The notes under the pieces: model-generated
Told to the model about the DNA's origin: nothing
What the model saw: the letters and a program-made list of their open reading frames with translations, nothing else
Database searches by the model: none
Position numbers and translations under genes: made by a program
NCBI GenBank assembly: GCA_964626755.1
Contig: CAZVGO010000028.1
Coordinates: forward strand, 62,001 to 126,000
From: JACDAV01 sp964626755
GTDB taxonomy: Bacteria > Chloroflexota > Limnocylindria > Limnocylindrales > CSP1-4
Direction: 5' to 3'
Length of the DNA: 64,000 nt
In this document: positions 1-8,956 of the stretch, piece after piece
Numbering within the stretch: position 1 is the stretch's first letter
Layout: every line of letters starts with the position of its first letter

Positions 1-424
1 CCGCCTGGATCGCGTAGAGCCCTGCGAGCAGGCCGGACTTCATGTCCGTGACGCCCGGCCCGTACGCCCGGCCGCCCTCGATCCGGAACGGCCGCTCGGC
101 CGCCGTGCCCTCGTCGAACACCGTGTCGAGATGGCCGATGAGGAGGAGCCGCGGTCCGGCCCCCGCCCCCTCGAACGTCCCGACGACCGTCTCGCCGAGC
201 GTGTCGTGGGCCCGCTGCTCGACCTTGGCACCCATGCGCTCGAGAAACTCGGCCGTCCACTGCCCGACCGCATCGACGCCCGCCTTCGAATAGCTGCCGC
301 AGTCCGTGTTGACGAGGCGCTCGAGATCGGCGAGGTAGGACGGGAGCGCCTGTTCGACGCGTTCGCGGAGCGCCTCGAGATCAGCCTGCTCGACTCCGCC
401 ACCGGGCTCCGCGGCCGTCTTCAT
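1..424 (-). CDS. M20-family metallopeptidase (carboxypeptidase G2-like), C-terminus outside window
   Basis: Only about the first 141 residues are present; the gene runs off the left edge. From the ATG at 424 the protein has a helical N-terminus followed by the M20 signature. LLLIGHLDTVF contains the first metal-binding His and its partner Asp, and GPGVTDMKSGL contains the bridging Asp. These match the ArgE/DapE/carboxypeptidase G2 group of zinc exopeptidases. The gene is divergent from the CphA-like Mur ligase, with 39 bases between the two starts. In a cyanophycin locus, a peptidase of this type could cleave beta-Asp-Arg dipeptides or another N-acyl amino acid; that role is inference. The substrate cannot be read from the fragment. 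Confidence 0.85.
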   Translation of the reverse strand, partial: MKTAAEPGGGVEQADLEALRERVEQALPSYLADLERLVNTDCGSYSKAGVDAVGQWTAEFLERMGAKVEQRAHDTLGETVVGTFEGAGAGPRLLLIGHLDTVFDEGTAAERPFRIEGGRAYGPGVTDMKSGLLAGLYAIQA

Positions 425-463
425 CGGGGCAGTCTATCGAGACGTTGGTATCCTGCGCGAACC

Positions 464-2212
464 GTGCGCCTCGTCGAGATCCGCCTGCTCGATGGCCCGA
501 ACGTCTACCGGCTCGAGCCGGTGGTGAAGGTCGAGCTCGGCATCGGGCGGCGGCGAAGCTGGTACGGCAAGCGTATCCCGGCCCGCCACGCCCTCGTCGC
601 GCTCGGGGCGACCGTCCCGGCCGGCGACTGGCCGGATGGCGTCGCCGCGGTCGTGGCCTGGATCCGCCGGCTTCGAGCGGACCACGGCGAGGGCACCGGC
701 GGTGGCAGGGTCCACCGGTCGTCCGATCCCGGCCACTGGATCATCACCTGGCCGTGGACGGGCGCCGAGCGGGCACGAACGATCGCCGAGGCGGCCTTTG
801 CGCTCGCGGAGCGGAACACCTCGCCGCTCCGCAAGGATGAGCTCACGCCCGGGCAGACGCGGGCCCTCGAGGGGTGGACGCGGCGGATCGAGGCCGCGGG
901 CGCGACCCCGCCGTCCTGGATTCGCGACACCGATCGGCATGTCCCGATCGTCTCGATCAGCGGCACGAACGGCAAGAGCACGGTCACCCGCCTGATCACG
1001 CACATCCTCCTGCTCGCCGGCCGGCACGTCGGAACGACGACCTCCGACGGTGTCCTCGTCGACGAGCGGATGGTCGACCCGGGCGACTGGACGGGGCCGG
1101 CGGGCGCCGCCCAGATCCTCGAGCGGAGCGACATCGACGTCGCGGTGCTCGAGACCGCGCGGGGCGGGATCGTCCTGCGCGGGGTCGGCTACGAGTCGAA
1201 CGACGCGAGCGTCCTGACGAACGTCTCGTCCGACCATCTCGATCTCCAGGGAATCCACACCCTGCCCGAGCTTGCCGAGGTGAAGTCGGTCATCAACCGG
1301 ATCACGAAGCCGTCCGGCTGGGTGATCCTCAACGGCGACGACCCGTTCGTCGCGGCGGTCGGGCGGCGGGTGCGGTCGAAGCTTGCCTACTTCTCGCTCG
1401 ACGGGAAAGCGTCGGTCGTCCGTCGCCACGTCGCGTCCGGCGGCCGCGCCTACCTCCTCGAGGACGGCGACATCGTCGAGGCCGAGGGCGAGCGGCGCTC
1501 GACGATCATCGCCGCGGCGGATGTCCCGATCACGATCGCCGGGCTCGCCCGCCACAACGTCGCAAATGCGCTGGCCGCTGCCGGCGCGGCACGAGGGCTC
1601 GGGGCGACGCTTGCCCAGGTCCGCGATGGGCTCCGCGACTTCCGCCCGTCGTCGGAGCGCTCGCCGGGCCGGCTCAACCTGTTCCGGGTCGGCTCGAAGG
1701 TCGTGATCGTCGACTTCGCCCACAACGAGGCGGGCATTGGGGCCATCCTCGACGTGGCCGAGGGAATCGCGGCCGGCGGGGCCGGGCGGACGGCGCCGAT
1801 CACGGCGATCATCGGGACGGCGGGCGACCGGCCGGACGACACGCTGCGGGGCATCGGCCGGGTCGCCGGAAAGCGGGCCCAGCGTGTCGTGATCAAGGAG
1901 ACGCTCAAGTACCTCCGCGGCCGGACGCGGGAGTCGATGATCGGCGAGCTGCTGGCCGGAGTCCGAGCCGCGGGTCGCTCCACCTCCGACATCGCCATCT
2001 ACGAATCGGAGACGGAGGCACTCCGCGCGGAGGTGACCCTCAACGGCGCACCGGCCGGCGGGTCCGACGCGGGCCGGGTGATCGTCATCATGTGCCACGA
2101 GGAGCGCGAGGAGGTCTTCAAGCTCCTCGAGACGCTGGGCGCGCGGCCGGTCGATGTCGTCTCAGAGCTGACCGAGCTCATCCCGCGCCTCCAGGGCCGC
2201 CCGCGCGGCTAA
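464..2212 (+). CDS. CphA-like Mur ligase lacking the ATP-grasp module
   Basis: 582 aa. Residues 1-130 resemble the short N-terminal domain of cyanophycin synthetase (IRLLDGPNVYRLEP here, EARSLRGPNYWAREQ in the cphA product nearby). The protein then passes directly to a Mur-ligase central domain with the P-loop GTNGKST at residues 167-173, LETARGGI, LTNVSSDHLDL and NGDDPFV. A Mur ligase C-terminal domain follows (VIVDFAHNEAGIG). The whole ATP-grasp domain of CphA, about 240 residues, is absent. The Mur half is clearly homologous to that of the cphA product. In CphA the Mur half adds arginine to the aspartate side chain, so this protein may ligate an amino acid to a preformed acceptor; that is inference. 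The GTG at 464 is chosen because homology begins there; the frame is open further upstream, where it overlaps the divergent peptidase gene. Confidence 0.85.
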   Translation: MRLVEIRLLDGPNVYRLEPVVKVELGIGRRRSWYGKRIPARHALVALGATVPAGDWPDGVAAVVAWIRRLRADHGEGTGGGRVHRSSDPGHWIITWPWTGAERARTIAEAAFALAERNTSPLRKDELTPGQTRALEGWTRRIEAAGATPPSWIRDTDRHVPIVSISGTNGKSTVTRLITHILLLAGRHVGTTTSDGVLVDERMVDPGDWTGPAGAAQILERSDIDVAVLETARGGIVLRGVGYESNDASVLTNVSSDHLDLQGIHTLPELAEVKSVINRITKPSGWVILNGDDPFVAAVGRRVRSKLAYFSLDGKASVVRRHVASGGRAYLLEDGDIVEAEGERRSTIIAAADVPITIAGLARHNVANALAAAGAARGLGATLAQVRDGLRDFRPSSERSPGRLNLFRVGSKVVIVDFAHNEAGIGAILDVAEGIAAGGAGRTAPITAIIGTAGDRPDDTLRGIGRVAGKRAQRVVIKETLKYLRGRTRESMIGELLAGVRAAGRSTSDIAIYESETEALRAEVTLNGAPAGGSDAGRVIVIMCHEEREEVFKLLETLGARPVDVVSELTELIPRLQGRPRG

Positions 2213-2247
2213 GGCGCCTCTTCCAGGCCGTCCGCCAGGCGGGAGTA

Positions 2248-3204
2248 TCAGCGGGCGCGGCGGAGGGCGACGAGCGAGAGCATCTCGTAGGCAAGGTTCG
2301 CGGCGAGCGTCGCCGTCTGCCCGGCCGGGTCGTAGGCGGGGATCACCTCGACGACGTCGAAGCCGAGGAAGTCGATCCCGGTGAGGCCGCGCAGGACGAC
2401 GAGCATGTCGTGGGCCGACGGACCGCCCGCCTCGGGCGTGCCCGTGCCGGGTGCGAAGGCCGGGTCGACGACGTCGATGTCGAAGCTGATGAACGCCTTC
2501 TTCTTGCCGACCCGCTTCCGAATTCGCTCGGCGGTCTTCTCCGGCCCGAGGTCGAAGACCTCCTCCGTCGTGATGTATTCGAGGCCCAGCTCGTCGCGGA
2601 GCCCGGTCCAGTCGTCCTTTTCGTAGAGCCCGCCACGTAGCCCCACCTCGATCGAGTGGGCGACGTCGACAAGGCCTTCCTCGATCGCGCGGCGCATCCA
2701 CGTCCCGTGGTTGTACTTCTCGCCGAAGTAGCTGTCCCAGGCGTCCGTGTGGGAGTCGAAGTCGATCACGGCGACGGGGCCACGCGACTTCGTCGCACGG
2801 AGATGGGGCAGCGTGCAGGCGTGGTCGCCGCCGATGAGGAGCGGCACGACGCCGGCCCCGACGATCGGGGCGACTGCCTTCTCGATCGCCTCGTAGCTCC
2901 GCTCGATGTAGCCGGGCACGATCGCCACGTCCCCGTAGTCGACGCACGACAGGACGTCGAACGGCTTGACGTCGAGGTTCGTGTTGTACGGGCGGAGCAT
3001 GACGCTCGCGGTTCGCACCGCGGCCGGCCCGAACCGTCCGCCGACGCGGTACGTGACGCCGGTGTCGAACGGCACGCCGACGATCGCGACGTCGACTTCC
3101 TCGAGCGTCCGGACGTGGGGCAGGCGAGCGAACGTGGTCGGCCCCGTGAACCGGGGCGAGGCGAGCGAGTTTTCGGGAACGTAACGCGGCTTCGAACGCG
3201 GCAA
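2248..3204 (-). CDS. Agmatinase/arginase-family ureohydrolase
   Basis: About 318 aa, the family's usual length. The metal-binding motifs of the arginase superfamily are intact: LLIGGDHA (His), DFDSHTDAW (Asp-x-His-x-Asp) and SFDIDVVDPAFAPGTGTPE (Asp-x-Asp). The family hydrolyses guanidino groups with two manganese ions, releasing urea; agmatine is the most common substrate of this subgroup, but arginine or guanidinobutyrate cannot be excluded. The start is set at TTG 3204, because GGGGAGGAGG lies six bases upstream; a GTG at 3228 would add eight residues. It lies 146 bases downstream of cphA on the same strand. A role in using arginine nitrogen released from cyanophycin fits but is not proven. 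Confidence 0.85.
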   Translation of the reverse strand: MPRSKPRYVPENSLASPRFTGPTTFARLPHVRTLEEVDVAIVGVPFDTGVTYRVGGRFGPAAVRTASVMLRPYNTNLDVKPFDVLSCVDYGDVAIVPGYIERSYEAIEKAVAPIVGAGVVPLLIGGDHACTLPHLRATKSRGPVAVIDFDSHTDAWDSYFGEKYNHGTWMRRAIEEGLVDVAHSIEVGLRGGLYEKDDWTGLRDELGLEYITTEEVFDLGPEKTAERIRKRVGKKKAFISFDIDVVDPAFAPGTGTPEAGGPSAHDMLVVLRGLTGIDFLGFDVVEVIPAYDPAGQTATLAANLAYEMLSLVALRRAR

Positions 3205-3213
3205 GGTCGCCTC

Positions 3214-3252
3214 CTCCCCAATTGTCACCCGGGGACCGCCAAACAGGTTCCC
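3214..3252. repeat. Short dispersed repeat, copy 1
   Basis: The block CTCCCCAATTGTCACCC followed by GGACCGC and AAA resembles 25733-25771 (CTCCCCAACTCTCACCC, GGACCGC, AAA) in the same order with a one-base spacing change. It overlaps the region just upstream of the agmatinase-family start. Whether it is regulatory or a relic is unknown. Confidence 0.4.
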
Positions 3253-3374
3253 AGGGGCGATTCGCGGCGATCGTAGTCAGGAACGGCTATGGGGTGGCCG
3301 CTTCTGGCGTTCGATCCTGGCTAGCGGTCCTGGCATGAAGGATAGGCAAGTTGCGGAGCGCCGCCGAGACCGGA

Positions 3375-6278
3375 CTACCCCTCCGGCGCCTCGAGCTCCC
3401 CCGGATCGGCAAATGCCGTCGCCCCGTGGGCGGCTCCGGCGGCGGCCATCGCCTCCCGGTAGACCGCGATCGCGTCGTCGACGCACATGACCACGAGATC
3501 GCCCGGCTTCGCCCGCCGGAGCGCCGTCCGGACGGCCGTGATCTCCTCGAGGACCTTCTCCGCCTTCGTCGTCCGTGCGCCGGCGTTGCCCCGCGCCGCC
3601 CGGACTCCTTCGACGACGTTCGTCGCGGAGACCCCCGGGGCGCGGCCGCGGAGGTTCTTGTCCTCGCGGACGATGATCTCGTCGAACGCCGCGGCGGCGA
3701 GCGCCCCGTACTCGCGCTGGTCGTCGTCGCGCCGGTCGCCCGGGATCCCGATCACGCCGATCGCCCGCCCATTGCCGGCCGAGCCGTTCGTCGCCGGCTT
3801 GATCCGGCCGGCCGCCGTCTGTGGCTCGGCCATCATCCGCCGGACGAACTCCGCGAGCTGGCGCATCCCGTCGACGTTGTGGCAGTAGTCGATCACGACC
3901 CGAACCCCGCCCACGTCGACCAGGTTGAGCCGCCCGGGCGCCTGGAAGAACGAGGTCGTGAACGTCCGGAGGCCCTGCCGGATGTCGTGGAGATGGGCGC
4001 CCGCGGCCCAGGCGGCCGCAGCCGCGGCCAGGGCGTTCGCGACGTTCATCCGCGCCTTGCCACCGAACGTGGCCGGCGCTAGGTGGGTGTAGAGAACAGG
4101 CATCTTGCGCGGGCCGTGCTTGAGGACGATCAGCTCCCCCTCCGGCGTGGCCTCGAGGCAGAACGCCGCGTTGCCCCGGCTCGTGTGGCCGTCGACCCGA
4201 TCGAACCCGTCCTCGCCCTTCTGCGTCGCCATGCTGAACAGGACGACTCGACCTGCACAGTGGCGGCCCATCCGGTAGACGTGCGGGTCGTCGGCGTTGA
4301 GCACGGCCGTGCCGGACCGCGGCACCGCCTCGACGACGACCGCCTTGACGTTCGCGAGCTGGCCGAGCGAATCGATCCCCCCGAGTCCGAGGTGATCGCC
4401 GGTGACATTCGTCACGACCGCGACGTCGTTCCGGTCGTAGCCGAGCCCCTCGCGCAGGATCCCGCCCCGGGCGACCTCGAACACCGCGGTGTCGACGGTC
4501 GGGTTCTGGAGAACCATCTGGGCCGACTTCGGGCCGGACATGTCGCCCCGCTTGATGAGCCGTCCGTCGACGACGATCCCGTCGGTCGACGTCATCCCGA
4601 CCCGCCTGCCCATGAGCTTGAGGATGTGGCTGATCATCCGGACCGTCGTCGTCTTGCCGTTCGTGCCGGTCACCGCCAGGATCGGGATTCGGGCCGCCGT
4701 TCCGGGCGGGAACAGCAGGTCGATCACCGGCCGGGCGACGTACTGCGGCTCGCCCTCGGTGGGATGGGTGTGCATCCGGAACCCGGGCGCGGCGTTGACC
4801 TCGACGATTCCGCCGCCCGTCTCGCGAACGGGTGAGGCGATGTCCGGTGCGATGAAGTCGATCCCCGCGACGTCGAGGCCGACGATCCGGGCGGCCGTCT
4901 CGGCGATCTCGACGTTGTCCGGGTGGGCCTCGATGGTCCGGTCGATCGAGGTGCCGCCGGTCGACATGTTGCCGGTGAGCGCGAGCTTGATCCGGATTCC
5001 CGCGGGGGGCACGTCGTCGAGCCCGAAGCCCTGGGCGCGGAGGAGCTCCTGGGCCGCCTCGTCCACCTTGATCCGGGTGAGGACCTTCTCGTGCCCGATC
5101 CCCCGGCGCGGATCGGCGTTCGCGATGTCGACGAGCTGGCGAACCGTGTGCTCGCCGTCGCCGGTCACGCTGGCCGGCACCCGCTCGGCCATCGCGGCGA
5201 GCTTGCCGCCGATGACCAGGCAGCGGTAGTCGTTGCCCGCGACGTATGTCTCGACGACCACATCGCCCGCCTGGCTCTGGGCGGCGGCGCCGGGGAATGC
5301 CTTGCGGACCGCCTCCTCCGAGCGGAGGTCGAGATGGACGCCCCGGCCGTGGTTGCCGTCGAGAGGCTTGACGACGCACGGGAAGCCAATTCGCTTGGCG
5401 GCGGCGACCGCTCCCTCCTCCGATGAAACGACCGCCGACTTCGGGACCGGCAGGCCGGCCGAATCGAGGAGCCGATTCGTCAGGCCCTTGTCCGACGCGA
5501 TGTCGACCCCGATCGCGGACGTTCGCGAGGTCATCGTCGCGCGGAGCCGCTGCTGGTGGACGCCCTGCCCCAGCTGGACGAGCGAGTGGCGGTCGAGGCG
5601 GATGTACGGGATGTCGCGGCTGACCGCCTCGTCGATGATCGCCTGGGTCGACGGCCCGAACGCCTGGCGCTCGGCGAGGAGGATGAGCCGCTCGAGCTCG
5701 GCGATGAGGTCGATGGTGTAGGCGGGATCGTTCGGCGCGACGAGGTGGTTGATGAGCGCGACCGCCATCCGGCCGGCCTCGATCCCGACGTTCTCCTCGC
5801 GGTACTCGTAGATGACGTTGTACTGGCCGTGGTCACCGGTCGAGCGGGTCTTGCCGTGGCGGACGTTCGTGCCGGCGAGGTTCTGGAGCTCGAGCGCGAT
5901 GTGCTCGGCGATGTGCCCGGCCCACGTGCCCTCCTTGAGCCGGCTGATGAAGCCGCCCCGCCGGCCGAGCGAGCAGGCGTGGTCCTCGAGCGACGGCAGG
6001 AGCTCGACGAGTGCCTCGGTGAAGCCCGGGATGAGGTTCGAGGGGAACTCCTCGAGCACCCCGAGGTCGACGAGCATCCGGATGACCTGCTCGCGCGCCC
6101 AGTAGTTCGGGCCCCTGAGGCTCCGCGCCTCGATGATCCGGAGGGTCGGCTCAGGGCGGACGCTCTTCGGGCGCCGTTCCGGGCCGCTCCATCGGGCGTC
6201 CGCGTTCGAGAGGGCCGCAGCAGGGGTGGCGGGCGCGGCCTTCCGCTTCGACCGGGGCGGAGGCACGGTCTGGGCCAC
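3375..6278 (-). CDS. cphA: Cyanophycin synthetase
   Basis: 967 aa, the three-part layout of CphA1. After a basic, disordered first 45 residues there is the N-terminal CphA domain (TLRIIEARSLRGPNYW, then EHIALELQNLAG around 125-136). An ATP-grasp domain follows at about 240-480 (PCVVKPLDGNHGRGV around 300-314). A Mur-ligase module has its P-loop GTNGKTTT at about 538-545, then EVARGGILREGLGYDRND and NADDPHV. Both ATP sites look intact, so it should build multi-L-arginyl-poly-L-aspartate by alternately adding Asp and Arg. The start is GTG 6278, with GAGGAG about seven bases upstream. It is somewhat longer than cyanobacterial CphA because of extra N- and C-terminal residues. The gene lies between a cyanophycinase gene and an agmatinase-family gene on the same strand. 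Confidence 0.95.
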   Translation of the reverse strand: MAQTVPPPRSKRKAAPATPAAALSNADARWSGPERRPKSVRPEPTLRIIEARSLRGPNYWAREQVIRMLVDLGVLEEFPSNLIPGFTEALVELLPSLEDHACSLGRRGGFISRLKEGTWAGHIAEHIALELQNLAGTNVRHGKTRSTGDHGQYNVIYEYREENVGIEAGRMAVALINHLVAPNDPAYTIDLIAELERLILLAERQAFGPSTQAIIDEAVSRDIPYIRLDRHSLVQLGQGVHQQRLRATMTSRTSAIGVDIASDKGLTNRLLDSAGLPVPKSAVVSSEEGAVAAAKRIGFPCVVKPLDGNHGRGVHLDLRSEEAVRKAFPGAAAQSQAGDVVVETYVAGNDYRCLVIGGKLAAMAERVPASVTGDGEHTVRQLVDIANADPRRGIGHEKVLTRIKVDEAAQELLRAQGFGLDDVPPAGIRIKLALTGNMSTGGTSIDRTIEAHPDNVEIAETAARIVGLDVAGIDFIAPDIASPVRETGGGIVEVNAAPGFRMHTHPTEGEPQYVARPVIDLLFPPGTAARIPILAVTGTNGKTTTVRMISHILKLMGRRVGMTSTDGIVVDGRLIKRGDMSGPKSAQMVLQNPTVDTAVFEVARGGILREGLGYDRNDVAVVTNVTGDHLGLGGIDSLGQLANVKAVVVEAVPRSGTAVLNADDPHVYRMGRHCAGRVVLFSMATQKGEDGFDRVDGHTSRGNAAFCLEATPEGELIVLKHGPRKMPVLYTHLAPATFGGKARMNVANALAAAAAAWAAGAHLHDIRQGLRTFTTSFFQAPGRLNLVDVGGVRVVIDYCHNVDGMRQLAEFVRRMMAEPQTAAGRIKPATNGSAGNGRAIGVIGIPGDRRDDDQREYGALAAAAFDEIIVREDKNLRGRAPGVSATNVVEGVRAARGNAGARTTKAEKVLEEITAVRTALRRAKPGDLVVMCVDDAIAVYREAMAAAGAAHGATAFADPGELEAPEG

Positions 6279-6363
6279 GATTCACTCCTCGGCAGGGCGC
6301 AGTGGCGGGAGTGTACGTCGATTTGTGGCGCTCGCGGTCACCCGCCACCGGGTGCTCTTCGCG

Positions 6364-6520
6364 TGACTGGCAGTCAACAAACCGGCGGGAAGGTTCGCTG
6401 TCCGCCTCCAGGATGGCCCGCGGGGCCACTTTTCGAGCCACTTGGTGTCTCTGAGTCACGGATCAGCGCCCAGAGGACGCGTCTTCGGCCGTCAGGTCCC
6501 GATTTGTTGACTGTGAGACA
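6364..6520. repeat. 157-bp element A with terminal inverted repeats
   Basis: It begins TGACTGGCAGTCAACAAA and ends with the inverted form, TTTGTTGACTGTGAGACA. An internal degenerate copy (TGTCTCTGAGTCACGGATC) starts at 6446. It occupies most of the 260-base gap between cphA and the cyanophycinase gene. Two more copies of matching length lie at 22493-22650 and 28125-28282. No open reading frame of note is inside. Confidence 0.7.
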
Positions 6521-6538
6521 CGGCCCCGGAGCGGGCCC

Positions 6539-7480
6539 TCAGTTCGAGGCGGCCCCGCCGGGCAGGGCGTGGAGCGCGGGGGTGGCGATCCGATGGCGGC
6601 GCCGGAGGTCGAACCGGTACCCGGACGGGAGCGAGTGGAGCACGACCCCGCTGATCATCAGCGGGCGGTGGCCCTTCACCTCCCAGGCGTCGGTTTCCGA
6701 GCCCGAGCCGTCCACGACCGTGATGCTGCCCCGCCCGATGACCTCGAGCTGGTGATCCGGGCCGACGACCCCGGCCGTGTCCTCGTCGACCCCGATTCCG
6801 AGCAGGCTCGGGTTCTGGGCGATGAGGCTGAGCAGCCGCCCGAGCCGGTTCCGCTGCTGGAAGTGCTGGTCGACGATGACCCCCGGGATCAAGCCGAGGC
6901 CCGCGGAGATCTGGGCCATCCGCTGCTTCGGGGTCGCCCCGGACGCTCCGAACGCGATCATGTGGCTGCTCAGCGCGCTCGCGCCGGCGGATGTGCCGGC
7001 GACGACGGCGCCGTGCCGGAAGCGCTCGAGGATCGCGTCGGCCAGGCGGGTGCCGCCGATCGTCGAGGCGAGGCGGAGCTGGTTGCCGCCGGTCAGGAAG
7101 ATCCCCGTCGCGTCGCGCAGCAGGAGGGCCGCCGACTCGTCGTTCGCCTGCGGCCGGGTCACCGCGTGGAGCGGCCGAACCCGGCTCACCCCGAGCCCGC
7201 CGAACACCGCCTTGTACCGCTCGCCCGCCTCTGCCCCGAGGGACGACGCGGTCGAGATGACGACGATCGTGGCGTCCGGGCCGCCCGCGAGCGTGACGAA
7301 CCGGTTGAGGATGACCCGGTCGCGGACCTTGTCCTCGGCGCCGCCGATGATGATGACTGACCCTTCGGTCACGAGCGCGCTCGCCTCCGGTTGAACGTGA
7401 TCGAGAGGATACCCGGCCCGGCGTGCGGGCCGCACTGGGTCCATCGTCCCACCCTCGCCACCTGAGCCTCGAGCGGTCAT
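6539..7480 (-). CDS. cphB: Cyanophycinase (serine peptidase family S51)
   Basis: 313 aa. The S51 features are present: IFLTGGNQLRL, the nucleophile elbow VAGTSAGASAL with the catalytic Ser, and the cyanophycinase-type block VIVDQHFQQRNRLGRLL followed by GIGVDEDTA. This enzyme cuts cyanophycin to beta-Asp-Arg dipeptides. The ATG at 7480 overlaps the stop of the upstream antiporter gene as ATGA, so the two are translationally coupled. A second ATG 12 codons in, preceded by a G-rich stretch, is an alternative start. Only element A lies between it and cphA, so synthesis and breakdown genes are on the same strand but separated by the repeat. Confidence 0.92.
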   Translation of the reverse strand: MTARGSGGEGGTMDPVRPARRAGYPLDHVQPEASALVTEGSVIIIGGAEDKVRDRVILNRFVTLAGGPDATIVVISTASSLGAEAGERYKAVFGGLGVSRVRPLHAVTRPQANDESAALLLRDATGIFLTGGNQLRLASTIGGTRLADAILERFRHGAVVAGTSAGASALSSHMIAFGASGATPKQRMAQISAGLGLIPGVIVDQHFQQRNRLGRLLSLIAQNPSLLGIGVDEDTAGVVGPDHQLEVIGRGSITVVDGSGSETDAWEVKGHRPLMISGVVLHSLPSGYRFDLRRRHRIATPALHALPGGAASN

Positions 7481-8700
7481 GGCCTCGGGGGTGAGGGGTC
7501 CGGGCCCGCGGCACGCGGCGGTAGTGGCAGCGGGCCGGCGTCGATCCCCTCGGCAGCCTCGAAGTCCTCGAACGCCTCGCCGGTTGCCGGCTCAGGCTCG
7601 AAGAACGTCGTCGCGATCAGGGTCGGCACGATTGCGCTGAGGATGACGACCGTGACGAGGATCGTGTAGGTCGGCTGGTCGATGTGGCCGTTCGTCAGGC
7701 CGTACAGGGCGGCGATCGTGCCGAACGTGAGCCCGGTGGACATGAGCAGCGTCGTGTAATTCGCGTCCCGCGTCGGCAGGCCGAAGGCGCGGGCCGCCGG
7801 CCACACGCCCATCACCTTGGCACCGACTTTGACGGCCAGGTAGAGCCCGATCAGCCCGGCGCCAGCGGCCATTGCCGGGAGCGACACGAGCGAGCCCGCC
7901 TTCAGGAAGTAGAACGGAGTCAGCAGGGAGAACGCCGTGGCCCGCATACGCTGGACGAGCACCCGATCGGCGACGAACACGCCCGCGACCGCCAGGCCGA
8001 TGAGATAGGCGGGCAGGACGGCCTCGCTGCCGGCCACCTGGGCGATGCCGCCGACGGCGAGGAGAACGAGGAACAGGAACTTGATCTCCGGCTCCGACAC
8101 CCGACCGGGGACATGGGCAACGAGAAGGCGGGTCAGGCGCGGCACCAGGAGGACCGCGAGGGCCGTCGCCGCGGCAAACCCGATGAGAATCGGGCTGACA
8201 TTTGCGAACAGGAACCCGAGGAACAGGACCGTGCCAAGGTCCGTGACGAAGCAGGCGGCCAGGATCAGCTTGCCGAGCTCCTGGCGGGCGAGCCCCGACT
8301 CAATCATCACGGCGTAGACGACGGCGACCGAGGTGGTCGACAGCGCGAGGCCAGCGATCTCGGAGGCCTCGAGTGACCAACCGAGCCCGAACCTGGCGAC
8401 AGCAAAAACAGCCGCAAAGGGCGCGGCGAAGGATACGGCCCCGATCACGAGGCTCGGCCGAAGGTGCCGGCGAAGTGAGTCCGGATCGATCTCGGCCCCG
8501 GCGAGGAACGTGAGGAGGACAGCGCCGAAGGCAGCCAGGAAGTCGATCCAGGGGGTGGTGTGAAGCCCCAGGAAGTTGCCGCCGATGACGCCCATCCCGA
8601 TCTCGACAAGGGCGACCGAGATTCCGATCCGGATCGAGACGAGGCTTGCGAGCAGGGCGAGCCCGATCCACAGGGCAGCCACGAGAAAGTCGTTATCCAC
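7477..8700 (-). CDS. Cation:proton antiporter (CPA2/Kef-type membrane domain)
   Basis: 407 aa, about twelve hydrophobic segments across most of the length, starting LVAALWIGLALLASLVS and including FLAGAEIDPDSLRRHL, the conserved acidic stretch of Na+/H+ exchanger-type proteins. There is no TrkA-N (RCK) nucleotide-binding domain; the C-terminus ends in a short Pro-rich tail. Start GTG 8700 has GGAGGT six bases upstream. The stop overlaps the cyanophycinase start (ATGA). Coupling of an ion antiporter to cyanophycinase is unusual. It may balance protons or charge while the polymer is degraded, but that is inference. Ion specificity cannot be determined. Confidence 0.85.
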   Translation of the reverse strand: MDNDFLVAALWIGLALLASLVSIRIGISVALVEIGMGVIGGNFLGLHTTPWIDFLAAFGAVLLTFLAGAEIDPDSLRRHLRPSLVIGAVSFAAPFAAVFAVARFGLGWSLEASEIAGLALSTTSVAVVYAVMIESGLARQELGKLILAACFVTDLGTVLFLGFLFANVSPILIGFAAATALAVLLVPRLTRLLVAHVPGRVSEPEIKFLFLVLLAVGGIAQVAGSEAVLPAYLIGLAVAGVFVADRVLVQRMRATAFSLLTPFYFLKAGSLVSLPAMAAGAGLIGLYLAVKVGAKVMGVWPAARAFGLPTRDANYTTLLMSTGLTFGTIAALYGLTNGHIDQPTYTILVTVVILSAIVPTLIATTFFEPEPATGEAFEDFEAAEGIDAGPLPLPPRAAGPDPSPPRP

Positions 8701-8956
8701 GCGAGCACCTCCGGGGGCAGAAGAACGCCCCTGGCTGTCGATCAGTCAGGAGCCATCAGCCCAAGGAGGGCGGTTCAGGCGCGGAGCTGCGCCTCGGCGG
8801 ACGCCATCGCCGGCGTTGCGAGCGTACGGTCGGGGGGACGATCGGTCAATCCTCGCTGTCGCCGAACCGCCGCGAACCCGTGTGACAATCGGCGGCGTGG
8901 AACCGCCGCTCCGCGATCCCGCTCGTCGAAGGACCCGGCGGGTTCCCATACCGCCA

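Noticed and set aside
874..2640. 588-aa open frame on the plus strand
   Set aside because: Overlaps the Mur ligase in another frame; Arg/Asp/Gly-rich without domains.
3277..5379. 700-aa open frame on the minus strand
   Set aside because: Another frame of cphA; low-complexity Arg/Gly translation.
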